Below are positions 24,801 through 37,000 of a stretch of DNA of 64,000 nucleotides, piece by piece. The translations under genes and the position numbers were made by a program. This DNA comes from Euptelea pleiosperma (lineage: Eukaryota > Streptophyta > Magnoliopsida > Ranunculales > Eupteleaceae). The stretch's first letter is position 1; every line of letters starts with the position of its first letter. The stretch spans positions 24,834,741 to 24,898,740 of the forward strand of contig CM068545.1 in assembly GCA_035048495.1 (NCBI GenBank), in the 5' to 3' direction. Below the pieces are notes generated by a model that saw only the letters and a program-made list of their open reading frames with translations, was not told the DNA's origin and made no database searches.

Positions 24801-25271
24801 AAATGTAACAGGAATGGCCCGAAGAAGTATATCCACCTTATGCCAATGGACCTGGATACATTATCTCGATCGATATAGCCAGATTTATCGCCTCTCAACA
24901 TTCCAATCAAAGCCTAAGGGTTTGTTAATGCGACTAGTCCTTTTTTTTTTGTTCTCTTGGAATAAATCTTCAGTATTCTTCTTTCCACATGTAAACATTC
25001 ACTAATCATCTGTCCCCCTCCCTCAGTCCAAGAATTGAAGAATTTCTTTTTGTTTTTTTAACTTTGCCAGCTGTTCAAGATGGAGGATGTGAGTATGGGA
25101 ATGTGGGTAGAGCAGTTCAACAGCTCCACCACCGTCCGGTACTCCCACAACTGGAAGTTTTGTCAGTACGGATGCATGGAGGACTACTACACCGCACATT
25201 ATCAGTCCCCCAGACAGATGATCTGTTTGTGGGACAATTTGGCAAGGGGTCATGCCCACTGCTGCAACTGA
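18821..25271 (+). CDS. Hydroxyproline O-galactosyltransferase-like (GT31, galectin domain)
   Basis: Seven exons join in frame to 682 residues: 18821-19733, 21855-22087, 22760-23050, 23820-23948, 24071-24244, 24812-24919 and 25071-25271. All introns are GT-AG. The start is placed at [10 protein letters not shown] because a type II membrane anchor follows at about residues 17-34. A galectin-like lectin domain spans about 190-380. The GT31 beta-1,3-galactosyltransferase domain runs from about 437 ([21 protein letters not shown]) with the metal-binding DDD at 535-537 (KCDDDTF) and EDVSMGMWV in exon 7. The length and domain order match plant GALT2-6, Golgi enzymes that add galactose to hydroxyproline of arabinogalactan proteins. 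No stop or frame break is seen, so it looks functional. Which GALT paralogue it is cannot be told. Its 3' half is repeated downstream as pseudogene fragments. Confidence 0.92.
20165..20925 (-). mobile_element. 3' tail of an L1-type LINE in GALT intron 1
   Basis: On the - strand, [16 protein letters not shown], a GVFRFGHS stretch and [15 protein letters not shown] are decayed versions of the linker and zf-RVT region that ends plant L1 ORF2. A T-run at 20167-20183 on the + strand is the likely poly(A) tail. It sits antisense inside the 2.1 kb first intron. Stops and frame changes abound. Confidence 0.7.
20940..21135 (+). repeat. Intron-1 segment repeated downstream of LTP copies 2 and 3
   Basis: From GTGTGTTGAC through TATAGTGACTGATACACACG, CGAAACAACTGAGAATATCA and TTGATCTGAGGGT, the segment aligns by eye with 53912-54030 and, around a MITE, with 58560-59105. 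It supports the idea that the tandem duplication unit included at least part of the GALT gene body. Confidence 0.65.
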
Positions 25272-25500
25272 TCGCTAGAGTTCATATTTCTTCCATTTTA
25301 ATCCGCAAAAATACGCCTTTGTTTTGGTAAGTGTAAAATTTTTCGATTCTGAATCATTTTTGTAGAGCAGTGTGACAGTCGATGCCTATTTTGGTCCCCA
25401 TTACCGGGCCTCTTCTTCTGGCTTGACCGCAATTCGGCCACGCCGTAAAAGTATACATGTTATGCAGTTTCCATTTCATTGTAGCTGTGTGTGTGTTTGT

Positions 25501-25538
<38 letters not shown>

Positions 25539-26316
25539 ATCAACTTTATTTTGATAATGGAATCTCCTTACATAGACCTCGTACAAAACCATTGCAACTT
25601 ATGAAGGGACAGGACTTAAAACTTATGAACTTTGGAAGGGATCTTCCTCTGTTACTCTTCTTTCTTCTCCAATAAACTAGGACTCCACGAGGCTCCTCCC
25701 TTATTTTTTTAAATCTCTCCAAATTAAGAAATCCTGTGAAAGCACACACAGATGATCAACTTCCTATGATTCTTAACATCAAAGAAAAAAAATTATTACA
25801 TCAAAAATTTTAAAATAATTGCTGGTACTGAGAATCTAAGCTGTAACAGCCCCTTAAAGTCATCAACTGGGACTGTTCAGTCTTTGAGCACTTCTTGGAT
25901 GAGGCGTAACCAAGAAAATCTTAATGATCTGACAATCCTAACCCTTGGATGGTAATGAGCTGATCAGTGTGATTTTTAGGCTACGGCTACCAAAAATGTG
26001 AACCACGGATTGTGCTGTCTGTACTGGATGCTTGGTCATATGACATTAACAGCATTTTTTTTTAAAATAAGAATAAAAATAGACTGGTAACAGTTTAACC
26101 ACATTGGGTTGAAGATTATCCGGTTCAACGAGATGGTTCAAACATTTTAATGATTAAGAGCAGTTTTTGAATAAACTTTTGGGTTTACGTTCACCCGAAG
26201 AACACTGATCAGTAGAAAAACTTAATAATATCTAATTATTTATATTTGTAAAAAAAAAACTAATCTTTCCCAACACTTCAGTTAGAAAAAACAAAGAAAG
26301 AGGAAAGGGAGAGGCC
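25272..26316. other. Spacer between GALT and LTP copy 1
   Basis: GALT 3' UTR and spacer. It includes a (GA)n tract at about 25505-25537, followed by sequence that recurs at 50960-51350 and 56800-57120. Position and conservation mark it as part of the duplicated block. Confidence 0.6.
25505..25537 (+). repeat. (GA)n microsatellite
   Basis: About 16 GA units. Equivalent tracts occur at the same place in the other duplicated blocks (about 50939-50961 and 56783-56800) with different lengths. Confidence 0.95.
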
Positions 26317-26661
26317 TCACGTGTTGCAATCGAAGGTGGTAGAGATTGGGAAGGGAAGGGGTGCATTGCATGCGGTAGGGAGAGAGCTAACAGCACTATC
26401 CTTGATGTTATGGAAACGTGAGGCAGCTTGCTTAATACAGTTGCAGGCAAGGCGCTTGGCATCAGTCGTGCTACACATCCCCTTCACCTTTCTAACCCCG
26501 TCACAGCATGCTGGGAGAGGAGTTGCGTCTGCTCCAGTCAAGTAGGTGACACATGCGGTCAGGTTTGGGTCTATATCGGCACAGGTGAATGCGTGTGTGG
26601 GCTCAACCATGAGGTGAGCCATGGCTAGCACCACAAAGACACAAATGATCACCCCCTTCAT
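26317..26661 (-). CDS. Type 1 non-specific lipid transfer protein, copy 1
   Basis: 114 residues. A signal peptide of about 24 residues ends PTHA, so the mature protein starts FTC and is secreted. The eight-cysteine pattern is C-X9-C-X14-CC-X19-CXC-X22-C-X13-C, which is type 1 nsLTP. The family binds acyl lipids in a hydrophobic tunnel and acts in the cell wall or cuticle and in defence. The TTDAK and PFPIS pentapeptides correspond to family motifs, with F replacing the usual Y in the second. An extra cysteine (C63, GMC) makes nine. The stop TGA lies inside AC|GTGAGG, a good splice donor, and many LTP genes have an intron just there, so the true C-terminus may be one or a few residues longer. 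The TATA box is at 26747-26754. Confidence 0.92.
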   Translation of the reverse strand: MKGVIICVFVVLAMAHLMVEPTHAFTCADIDPNLTACVTYLTGADATPLPACCDGVRKVKGMCSTTDAKRLACNCIKQAASRFHNIKDSAVSSLPTACNAPLPFPISTTFDCNT

Positions 26662-26746
26662 CTTCTAGTTAGTGTATGATGATAGTAATAGTAGGCTACT
26701 AATGTAAGTGAATGAGTTGGGAAGAGGAGGAGAGGTCATAGGGGGG

Positions 26747-26754
26747 TATTTATA
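26747..26754 (-). promoter_or_regulatory. TATA box of LTP copy 1
   Basis: TATAAATA on the - strand, 86 bp before the start codon. The same motif in the same context (ACACTATAAATACC) occurs upstream of copies 2 and 3. Confidence 0.75.
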
Positions 26755-26898
26755 GTGTAAGCATATGATAGGCTTCTATCATCTTTTGGCTTTGCTTCCT
26801 AAAAATAGGATACTTTGTAACTGAATAAAGGCACATGACGATTTTATTTGTTCATTTCTTTCTTTTCTCCCCTTTTTGTTATCCAAAATGTACCCATT

Positions 26899-26936
<38 letters not shown>
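26899..26936 (+). repeat. (GA)n microsatellite upstream of LTP copy 1
   Basis: About 18 GA units in the LTP upstream region, next to a (CA)n tract at 26941-26957. Counterparts lie at 52091-52109 and 57865-57884. Confidence 0.95.
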
Positions 26937-26938
<2 letters not shown>

Positions 26939-26957
26939 CACCCACACACACACACAA

Positions 26958-27174
26958 ATAATAACTGATAGGTACCCAGCAAGAAACTGGTTCATATTGG
27001 TTCCGGTTCCACTTATTTGAGAATCGGAACCATAACTGAGAGGAGCCAGAACCGACCCGTTGGCACCACTAGTTTCTGGGGTCAGGACCGACCTTTCTGT
27101 TTACCACATGGCCGTTTCAATACAAGTTGAGGCCTAAGGCACAAGAACTCTAAATGATGCATTTTTTTTTATTT
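26958..27174. other. Spacer with possible hAT-derived sequence
   Basis: GGTTCCGGTTCC, AGAACCGACCCG and similar repeated motifs resemble sub-terminal regions of hAT non-autonomous elements. No ends can be defined. Confidence 0.3.
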
Positions 27175-27179
27175 AAAAT
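27175..27179. other. Target-site duplication of the copia element (left)
   Basis: AAAAT, repeated at 41587-41591 immediately after the 3' LTR. Confidence 0.85.
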
Positions 27180-28802
27180 TGTTGGATTTATATGAATAAA
27201 AAATATGTTTTATAAAAGGGGGTATTTTGAAAGAGCAAGTTATTGCCTAAGAGGTTTGATCCTAGAACCTTTTGCTTTTTAGCTTTCGTACCTCAAAACT
27301 TTTAAAACATTTGGATTAAATATTTTGGAGGGAAAACCAAAAGTTGTTCATAGATTTAAGTTTGTAAGTTTTAGTCCCACATTGGTTGGGAGAGTAAGAT
27401 TCTTTTAGTATTTGAAGAGGAGAGTTGCACCTAAGGGTGGAGCCCTTGGGTTTCCCATTTTTGTGCCTCATTGGGCACAACTCTGCACAACCAAAAATGC
27501 ACATGCACGCACACGCGTGCCACACCAGGCTGGCCGTGGGATATTGGATGTGGGTATCTAATTCTATCTTTTTTTGCAACGATTTTTTAGTCCTTCAACG
27601 ATTTTTCTTACCGTTGTACGTGCGACTTCCTATGCACCTGTTCATGGGTAATGTGTCCTACAAATAGGATACGTCCGTTGGGAGAACTTGTTTAATTTGA
27701 AACTCTTCTGGTTTTCACATGCAACTATATCGATCTCCTCACCTCAAACTATCTGATCTTTTCTTTTCTATTTTTTCGACAAAGTCTTCTACTTGGAGTA
27801 CTACATTAGAATGTCTAGTTCTGCAATTAACTATACCATCCAGTTCAGCAATTACCTGGGTTGGAAATTGATGGCTCTTGTCCTCCCAGAAAATGGTCCA
27901 GTATGGATGCCCCAGATGTAAATGGTTGAGGAACAACCACGCTAGTTGAACCACTTGCTGGAACAAGAAAAAATGGACTAGACCACAAAGAACTTTCGAT
28001 ATTTTCGGTAATACATTCCGGCAGGCACGTACTCAATCTAACCATAAGTTCACTTACAGAGGAACTTGCATGAGGAGAATACATGCATGGCTTAACCTTT
28101 CTGCTGCCATTTTCTACAAGATCTGAACCCTTCTCGCCCTTTTCAGATAATTGCAATTGGCTGCTTGTACCCAGTCTGTTTAAATTGTTTAAAGAAGCCT
28201 CTAGAGAATCTAGATCATGTTTGTCAGGGGAAGCGGTCCTTGGAGGATGTGGAGCCCATACGAGAGTGGGACTGGGACCCGGAAGGGGAGCTTAGCACTT
28301 TCGAGATCATGCCCCTTGTGAGTTCGGGATCAAGATTGTTCACCCGCATTTCACGGGGGAAACCAGTTGACTGTCTCTTGGTCTCCAGCGTACGATCCGA
28401 GCAAGGTACTTTCTTATTTAGATTTCTTCGCTTGGAGCAACCCTTTTGGGTTCCCATGGATTGATAAATGGGTCGGGTGGACGCAACTAGTATGGACTTT
28501 CGGGCCCTAACTCATGAGTTTGTCTTTTCATACTGTGTTGGTATTGGAAGAGTTGAGTGTTAATATTCTTGGGAGGTGCACGCTTCGAGAGTCTGACAAC
28601 ACTAGTACAACGACATTTTTCACATTAACGACATCATGCTAAGCATGAACCTCGATCGTCATTACCGAAAAATGGTTACTATTTTACAAATTACTACTGT
28701 TATTGTATTCTATTTAATTCCAGTACCTGTTCTTTGAGTGAATTTCAATATCGTGTTACTTAATCCAAATTATATACATTATGTAATTTAGTTTTACTAA
28801 CA
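27180..28802 (+). repeat. Copia 5' LTR with an extra segment of about 700 bp
   Basis: It aligns with the 3' LTR from TGTTGG to about 27805 and again from about 28505 (TGAGTTTGTC) to ACTAACA at 28802. The extra 27806-28505 has no partner in the 3' LTR. Confidence 0.85.
27806..28505. other. Extra segment in the copia 5' LTR, unrecognised
   Basis: Either an insertion in the 5' LTR or sequence lost from the 3' LTR. A + strand frame (28165-28464) reads through NLDHVCQGKRSLEDVEPIRE and looks protein-like. A - strand frame (27845-28156) overlaps the same region. I recognise neither. I see no terminal inverted repeats and no clear target duplication. Capture of a host gene fragment is possible but unproven. 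Confidence 0.4.
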
Positions 28803-28874
28803 ATCTTAAGGTGAAAAATCATTAGATATGTATCTATCCATATTTCTGTTTGTGTTTTAATTCGATCTATCAAT

Positions 28875-30442
28875 ATGAATTCTTCAAAGCATACTGAGAA
28901 ACCCGAACCTTTTGATGGAACAAACTTTAAAAGATGGCATAACAAAATGTAGTTTTATTAATTACTCTAGAATTGGACAGTTACTTGAATGAAGATATTA
29001 TTGATTTGCCCAAAGAACATGAACTTGCTGAAACTATAATCATAGACAAATGGAAACGTAAAGACTACATGTGTAGAAATTACATATTGAATGATTTTAA
29101 TTGCTTTTATGTATGATGCTTATGTTCATTGCCCTACTGTTAAGAGTTAATTTATGGTCCATCTTCGAGAAAAAAAGTACATAACTGAAGATGTTAGGTC
29201 AAAAAATTTGTGGTCAGGAGGTTAATTTCTTGACTACAAAATAGAAGATGGTAAATTTGTTACCACGCAAGTAGAAGAACTTCAACTTATCATTCATGAA
29301 CTATTGTCTGAAGGTTACAAAATCTGCAAAGGATTTTAAGTAGCCTCTATCATCGAAAAACTTCCACCTTCGTGGAAGGATTTTAAGAATACCTTGAAAC
29401 ATAAGAGGACATAAATGAGACTGCAAGACCTTAGTGTTAGACTAAAAAATAGAAGGAGATAACGGTTGAATTATCTCAAGGAAAATTCTTTTGAAATTAG
29501 GTCCAAGGCCAACTTTGTTGAGGGAAGCATGAAAAAAATTAAAAACTTGACTGACAAAAAGAAATTGAAAGAGAGCAAGGAAATTCAAAATAAATTTTAT
29601 GACAAAAAGTAGTCTTCCAAGAAAGATTTTAAACCCAAAGGGAGTTGCTTCGAGTATAAAAATCCATAGCACTTTGCTCATGACTGTCGAAGTCGTAAAA
29701 CCAAAGGTAACCAAAGAGGAAAATTGGGTCAGAATTAGGCTAACATGGCTGAAGATAGAAACTTCTTTGCTGTTGTGATAGAAGTGAACCTTGTCAGTGA
29801 TATAAATGATTGATAGGTAGACAATAGGACTACTAGGCGCATTTGCGCAAGTAATAATGCATTCTCCTCATACACTGTGACGATAGATGGTGAGCAACTG
29901 TACATAGAACTTATCAGCCTCGAAGGTGGAAGGTAAGGGGATTGTGACATTGGAATTCACTTCAGGCAACGTCCTTATGTTGAAAGACGTTCTGCATGTT
30001 CCTGATATTAGGAAGAACTTAATATCTGGATCACTTTTGAGTAAAAATGGATTTAAACTTGTATTTGAGGCATGTAAATTTATTTTAAGTAAGGGAGGGA
30101 CTTTTGTTGGGAAATGGTATTTGAACCGTGGTCTATTTAAATTGAACATTATAATCAAGAATATTAATATAGCATCTTCATGTTTTACCTATATTGTGAA
30201 CTCTTATGATATTTGATATGGTAGATTAGGACATGTGAACCATGCATTTTTTTAAAAACTAATAAAAATAGGGTATATCTTTCTAGATGTGAATTTTTGT
30301 GAGATTAATATGTGTAGAATCAAAATATACTAAGAAACTATTTAAAAGCGTAGAACGTAATAGTGAACCACTTAGTCTAATTCAAAATGATTTATGTTAT
30401 CTTAAGGGATATGTCACTAGCTAAAGGAGGTAATAAATATTT
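28875..30442 (+). pseudogene. Copia gag, zinc knuckle and protease remnant
   Basis: It starts at an ATG at 28875 with NSSKHTEKPEPFDGTNFKRW, the usual copia gag opening, and stops within 30 codons. Further pieces follow in order: a gag core with IIEKLPPSWKDFKN (about 29345), a CCHC-like knuckle (CFEYK...HFAHDC, about 29645), a protease region, then the GAG-pre-integrase motif (GRLGHVNHAF, near 30220). Multiple stops and frame changes are present. The integrase frame is cut at 30442 by the Mutator-type element and resumes after 37684. Confidence 0.8.
30434..30442. other. 9 bp target-site duplication (left) of the Mutator-type element
   Basis: TAAATATTT, repeated exactly at 37676-37684. A 9 bp duplication is the Mutator signature. 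Confidence 0.9.
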
Positions 30443-31098
30443 GGGAATTTGTGACATACCTCCCCATGTTATTTTGAAAATTTGACATACCCCCCTACAA
30501 TTTGAAAAAGCTGATATGCCCCCCTATGACTCGGTTTATTGTCATTTGACCAGTGTTGATCCGAGTTGACTACCAAATTTTGTATTAAATGACAGAAATA
30601 CGTACCCTTGTGTACAACTTTGGAACAAACGTTTGGGCTAAAACCTAAACCCCAAATCGAACGGCTGTGGAGGACGACCAGCAAAGAGACTCTAATGGGT
30701 TGGCCGTCCAACACCAGCGACCAGCCCACCGGAGTCTCTTAGCCAGCTGACCACTACTCCTGCAACAATTTAAAACTCAAGGTTTTAAAAAAAAAAATAA
30801 AGAATACAATTATATTTCTAAAAAATTCATTAACAAAAATGAAAAACAAGAATAAGAGCAATTTAGATTTTAAGCTTTTGAGACATGGATTTTGGAAAGA
30901 TGGGTTCTCTCAATTTAAAAAGAAATCGCATTCCCTCGTGAGTTTTATCTATTTTTATCGTTTTTTATTTTCAATCTTTGCTTAATTCATAAAAAAAAAA
31001 CAAAAAATCTCAGGTTTACCAATAATGGTTTTTATTTTAATTTTTATTTTTAATCTCCTCTTTTCATGTTTGATTTGGGGTTTGGGTTTTGGCCCAAA

Positions 31099-34000
31099 TG
31101 AAAGTAGGGTTTTTCCTTGTCATTGTGTACAAAAACCCTAAATCAACAATATTTGTAAAATTCGAATATCTGCAAAATGTAAACTTGTATAACAGTATGT
31201 GTCCGATGTCGATCCGCACTCGGGAGTATTAGTATAGGAATTAAAATTGATAAATAATATACAAAGAAAAATAAGAATGATGGGAGAGATGAGAAGGGCG
31301 AGTCGATTTAAAAACATCATTCATTTGAGATTAAAAATACCAAAATATCAAAATCAAATTGCATTAATCAAAAGAGTGGTTACAAGAGTGAAAGAAATAA
31401 AGCTGTAAACATTATTCTAGAAAGCAGATTAAATAAAGCATGTAAAGGGGTTGAGAGAAGAAGGGGTAAGGGAAAGAAACATTCATTGAAATCTCGGAGC
31501 TAAGGGCGTTACCGATCAAGAAGACGATCGTCCAAGATTTTGATAGATGCTTTCAATCAAGAGAAGGATTATGACAGAGAAGCATCCTATTATCTTTGGA
31601 GCAAAGGCACTACAGATCAAGAAGATGATCGTCCAAATTTCATGAAATGTTGCTCAATCGTGAGAACACGAGAGAGAAAGTAGAGAGAGAGAAGAAATTC
31701 ACATCGGTTTACTGGCCGATAATGTAGATGTGATCAATTGGCCTATGATGGAATGATGATGTGCCCTAAAAAAGTCACCTTTTGCACTTACCGAAAGAAG
31801 TAGGCCAAGTGAAGAGGCGATCGGTCCGAGGAATCTAGAGAGAGAAAGTTACTAACCCTAGAGAGAGAACATGTTTCTAAAGAAAGAAAGTAATTTCTAG
31901 AGAGAAACTAACCTCTAGCACTTACCATTGAACAAACCGGCCTTGTGACAGAAGGTGGTTGGCCAAGAATGAGTCGGCCAAGTGGTGATCGTGCATGATT
32001 GATTCGGCCAAGCGCTTGGATGCATGTTGCCATAGAGGAGCAACATGTGGTTCGGGCCAAGTGCTTGTGCACTGTGGTGGTCGGCAAAAAGTGGATCGTG
32101 GCCAAAGAAGATGAAGACCGTTGAAGTAGAACCAGCCACGTGGTGGTTGCATGGTGGAGCGGCCATGGTTCATAGGTAAGGGAGCCCGAACCGTGGTTGA
32201 GAGGAGCACACGTTGGCGGAGCTTGCTGTTCGAGCAGCAAGAGAGGGGAGAGGGAGTGTAGCACGGTAGAGAGGAGCGTGGTAGAGAAAAAGAACTCTGT
32301 TGCTAGACTTGGTGCTGCTCGGAGAAGAGTTGCAGGAGCAACCTGACGGTAGGAGAAACCTGCAACTCAGAGGCAGTATGTCGTCTGGTTTGGGGAGGAG
32401 CAAGTTGCTCCTTGGTGAAAACCAGAGAGGAGTGAGGACGTTGAGGCGCTCCTGGGAGGAGCCCAGAGAGGTCGTTGTGTGAACCAGTCCAGTTGCAAGT
32501 ACGTGGAAGCCAGCATGTGGTGGAGAAACGGTGGTAACCTGACCGGAGAAAGTGAAGAAGATGCTGACTTGCAGCCATGCAAGTCAGACATAATCGTGAA
32601 GGTGGCTTCGAAGATGAGAATGCTAACGTGGAGAGGAGGCAGCAAAGTGCGTGAAGAGCACGCCCAAAGGAGCGCACAGCCAGGGGAGAGGAATCCGACC
32701 TGTTCGTGAGATAGGGGAGGAGCTGAGGGGCAAATCAATGGCTTTTCTTGCCTGAAGGAGCATCAAGGTGGAGAGCGGCCAAAGAGAGGCTGGTGTGGGA
32801 CGTGGCAGACCTGCAAACATGGAGGATGGATCTAGCAGATGTGCCTTCGCGGCAGCAATGTGGTGATGAAGTAGGCAATGTGGTGGCTCCCATGTGAGCC
32901 ACCGTTTGTCACCTAGAGAAGGAGAACGTCGACTGTTGCTGGTCTGCAACTCGGTGGTGGGGAAGATGGTAAGGCGGTGGTCTGACGATGTAGAGAGCAC
33001 CAACAGATGGGCAAGCGATAGCAGACTTGCTGATGGTGTGCAGCGAGTAGATGGAGAAGTCAAGGAGAGCACGGTTTCAGACCGTTTAGAGGGACTGACG
33101 CTACAATGGAGGAGATCCACGTCCTGTTCTTGGAGGAGGGACCTGCAAGACGGTGGTGTGTAGGTACAGATAGTGGTGTGGGTGATCTGTACCTATAAAG
33201 AAAGAGCAACATGGCGATGAAGAAGCATTGCTGATACGGTGAAAAGGAGAGGAGCAGTGGTGAAAAGTTGAGGAAAGGAGGTGATACTTGTAGGTGAGAA
33301 GGTTGGAGGAGAACCAGCAAGGTTGCTGGTATATGCAGTGACGGGGTGTTGCAAGTAGCAGACCTTCCACGTTGGTGGATGAGGAAGGCCCACGAGGTGG
33401 TGGTGGTAGCTCCAAAGGAGCTACTAGTGGCGCTCACATCTGAGAAGGGGGTAGGGACGTTAGAGATTGAGAACCAGAGATGAGTGGGAGAGATTGATAG
33501 TTTAGAGGCGTGGATTCGTTGAATGAGTGAATGAGTGAATGAGAGGTAGCTAGGTTATATACCTAGGGTTAGGAGAGGAGAGTCTACGTGTGAGAGAGTC
33601 CACGTGGGTAAGATGGGGTTGTTTAGGAAAGAGAAGAGAGAGAGAGATAAGGGAGGACTTGTTCCTCCCATGTAAGAAGTTTTCTCTCTTTTGTTATTAA
33701 TTTTATTATTATTATTTTTTATTTATTTCTTTTCTGGTTTTCTTTTTTTATTTTTTAATTCTTGGGTTAGAGTGGGGTGCATGAGAGGCCATGGGCTTCT
33801 TTTCTAAGCTGTTGGATGTGAGGCTATGAAAATGAAGATGGAATGGATGGGAAGTGAAGGTTATGATGGGATGAATGGAGGAAAGCGAAATGTGGGCCCT
33901 GAAAGTAGGTTTTTTCCGCGTCGTTGGTAACGGAAATCCTAATCTCAACAATATTTATAATCTGATTCACTTTAAATCTGCAAAATTAATAATTTAATGC

Positions 34001-37000
34001 ACAATGGTACGTGTTGGATATCGATTCCACACTCGGGTGAGTTAGCACAAATAAAGAACAGATAAGAAGTGGAAAAAAAACTGAAAATGGTGGAAAGGTG
34101 AGAGATGTGAGTCAATTTTCAAAACATGATTTTTGGAGACGATAATGGCCTACTAAAACAATAATTAAAGAATTAGAACACCACCATGATTGAACTAAAA
34201 ATGCATCACTTAATTCAAGAAAAATGTCAATTACTAGCCTTAGAATCAAAACTACTTACGAAAAATTAACTAGAAAGCAATAAGAGAAGAAGAGAGAAAA
34301 GATATGAGATAGAGAGAGACTAGGGTTTTAGGGAGAGAAAATAGAGAGAATGTAAGGATAAAGTGAGAAAGATAGGGTTTAGAGAGAAACTAAAAGAGAT
34401 CTAGAAAGAGAGAGTACAGATAGAGTGAGAAAGAGATGGAAAGTTGAGAGAAACTTACCACTTACCGAGTTTTGCCATGTGAATGAAGGTGGTGGTTTTC
34501 GGGCATGATGAAGTCAGCCCAACAAAGGGGTAAAGGAGATCTTCCATGGAGGGGCGTTTCAGGTGCCCGAAGAAGAAGAAGTTGATGTTCGGTGCTGTAC
34601 TTGGAAGAACTGGACAAAGAGATTCGACTTGGAGGAGCACCGGCAAGTTGTCAACATTGGAGAGGGAAGGAGGACGGCTGTTGGTGTTGATGGCTGACGA
34701 TGGTGACCCAGCATCAACATTGAAGCTTGCAGGCCGATGGACTATTGCAAGGAGTTGTTGGTCCGTTGGTTGAGGAGAGCCCAACTCTGTGAAGAAATGA
34801 AGGTCGGATCCTGCAAGTAGAAGCACCGTGTGGTGCTTGAGGAGGTGAATCACAGGGCTGTGGGGTGTTTTCAACGATTGAAGGAGAACGGGTTGCAACA
34901 GGTGGTGGTCGCTGGTGTTGCAGGGAGACCTGCAACTTTAAGGTAAGAAGGACGAAGTTGCTGCAATGTAGATCACCCAACCCAAAAGGAGAGGATGCCG
35001 TCCATGGAAGGGGTTGTTGCAGTGGCAACTGCTTGGACTGATGGAGGTTGCAACGGTGGAGGTTGCAGGCGGAGGTTGCAAGCGGAGGTTGCAGGCGGAG
35101 CTGCAACTCAAACGTGGTGGAGGCGGTACCGTTGGTGCAGCAACGTTTCGGGGGTGTTGGAGATGAGATCGCCACCACCTGCAACAGAGAACACGTCCCC
35201 AAGAAGAGGACGTGCTAGAGAGGGATAGAAGGGAGAGAAGAGATGGGGAGAGAAGAGATCGTGGGAGAGTTGTCGGCCGGAGTTGCAGCCTGCAACTCCG
35301 GTGAAAACGTGAAGAAGATGACGAAGAGGAAGAACGAAAAGAAGAAAAAGAAGGAGAAGAAGAAAGGGAAACGGTGGCAGAAGATTCGGGGAAGGAGAGG
35401 AGAAGAGGGGAGAGGGATTAGGGTTCGAACGAACCCCTCTCCTTCTCCTTTTAAAGCTCCCTATTTCCATTAATGGAAATAGGGTATTTTTTTGAAAATA
35501 AAAAATATGAAAAATATTTTTTTTTTTAAGTAAAACATCACTTTTCTTTGGGGAATGTCCCCATTTAGTGGACCCCCCATTTTTTAAAATTTAATTAAAA
35601 TTATTTTGAAATTCACGGGGTCCACTAACTGGTCGGACAGCGGGTCGATGATGATGGGCCCGGCTACTGGCCCACATGGACTGATGATGTCCATCGTCTC
35701 ACAAGATGATGTGACAGACATTCTGATGGCGATCGGATGGATGGTGACTTGATTGGGACCCAGATTAGTAGATCGACGGATCTAGAGAGATCCAACGGTC
35801 CGATGGAAGATCCAACGGTCAGAAAGCTAAGGGAGATGAGATAGAGCCGATGGACAGGAGTTCTGGGGTTAGGTCAGTAGATTCGAGGACCGAAAGATGA
35901 AGAGAGAGAGAGAATAAGGAGAGATGAGAGAGAAAGTATCAGAAAATGGCGATAAAAGTATTGGCAGAGGGTCTGGAACCCTGGTCTTCACTGTGACCAT
36001 CCTCACGCTTCTCCAGTAGAGTAGACTATCATTCCTTGCTGACTCATGTGGCTTTAAACGCTTTAGTCCGTCTTTTGGTCATTGGCTCTCCTACTCTCTT
36101 CGTTCTTTGGGCCGGCCTTTTGGTCCTCTTATTCAGCCCATATTTGGCCCATATCTTCTAGTCATAGCATGTGGGCTCTTTAAGCTTTGATAATGGGCTT
36201 TCCTGATCGATGTGGGCTCGCAAGTCTCGAGAATTGTCCCATCGGGGTTTCCTGCGACAGAAGAAGCGCGTAATGAGACTCTATCAGAATGACTCAATGT
36301 CTAGACTTCCAAAAATGTGTTTAATGCATGCAAATATACCATTTCGTCCAGAAAAGTTTGTTCTACGCAACACAAGAGACTCTTACGTAGAAAAGTAGGT
36401 AAATAGAGTATTTTACGTAGGAGAATGCAATAACGCTAAAAGGATAATTGCTTAAAATAAGCACTTTTGAGCGAATATTAGGCCCTAAGGCCGCGGGCCA
36501 TTAGATTAGGACTGGGAGTTTAGGGTTTAGAGATGGTCTTAGGGTTTTTATAGGGATCCAATGGTTTCTAATGGAGGTCGGCCCATGATCGGCGAATCGT
36601 CAGAACTAGAGAGATCTAACAGTCCGATGGATGATCTAATGGTGGAAAAGTTATGGGATATGGAATAGAGCTAGATGAGAGGAGACTAGAAGTTAGATTA
36701 TGGATATTGAGGGTTAGGATGATTGATCTGAGGATTGGGGTTGTCGATTTGAGGATCGGATGGTGGGATATGATGATCTAATGGTTAGACGGATGATCGG
36801 ATGGTGAGATGTGGGTAGTTAAATCATGGAGAGGGGGATCAGACGGTCGATCTGGGGATCTAATAGTAGGATGAGATGATATAATGGTTAGATGTTAGGG
36901 TTTAGAGAGATTGAGATAGAATTATAAGAGAGGTGAGAGAAAATAATACAAAAATAAATAGAAAAGAGCTGGCGGAGGGTCTTGAACCCTGATCTTCAAT

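Noticed and set aside
26321..26628. Open + strand frames opposite LTP copy 1 (also opposite copies 2 and 3)
   Set aside because: They are antisense shadows of the conserved LTP coding sequence.
31908..33437. Many overlapping - strand frames of 80-165 codons
   Set aside because: They fall in the leader of the outer solo LTR, overlap in several frames and have the biased composition of that region.
34455..35470. Large - and + strand frames in the inner solo LTR
   Set aside because: Same reasoning: LTR leader sequence with strand asymmetry; no recognisable domain.
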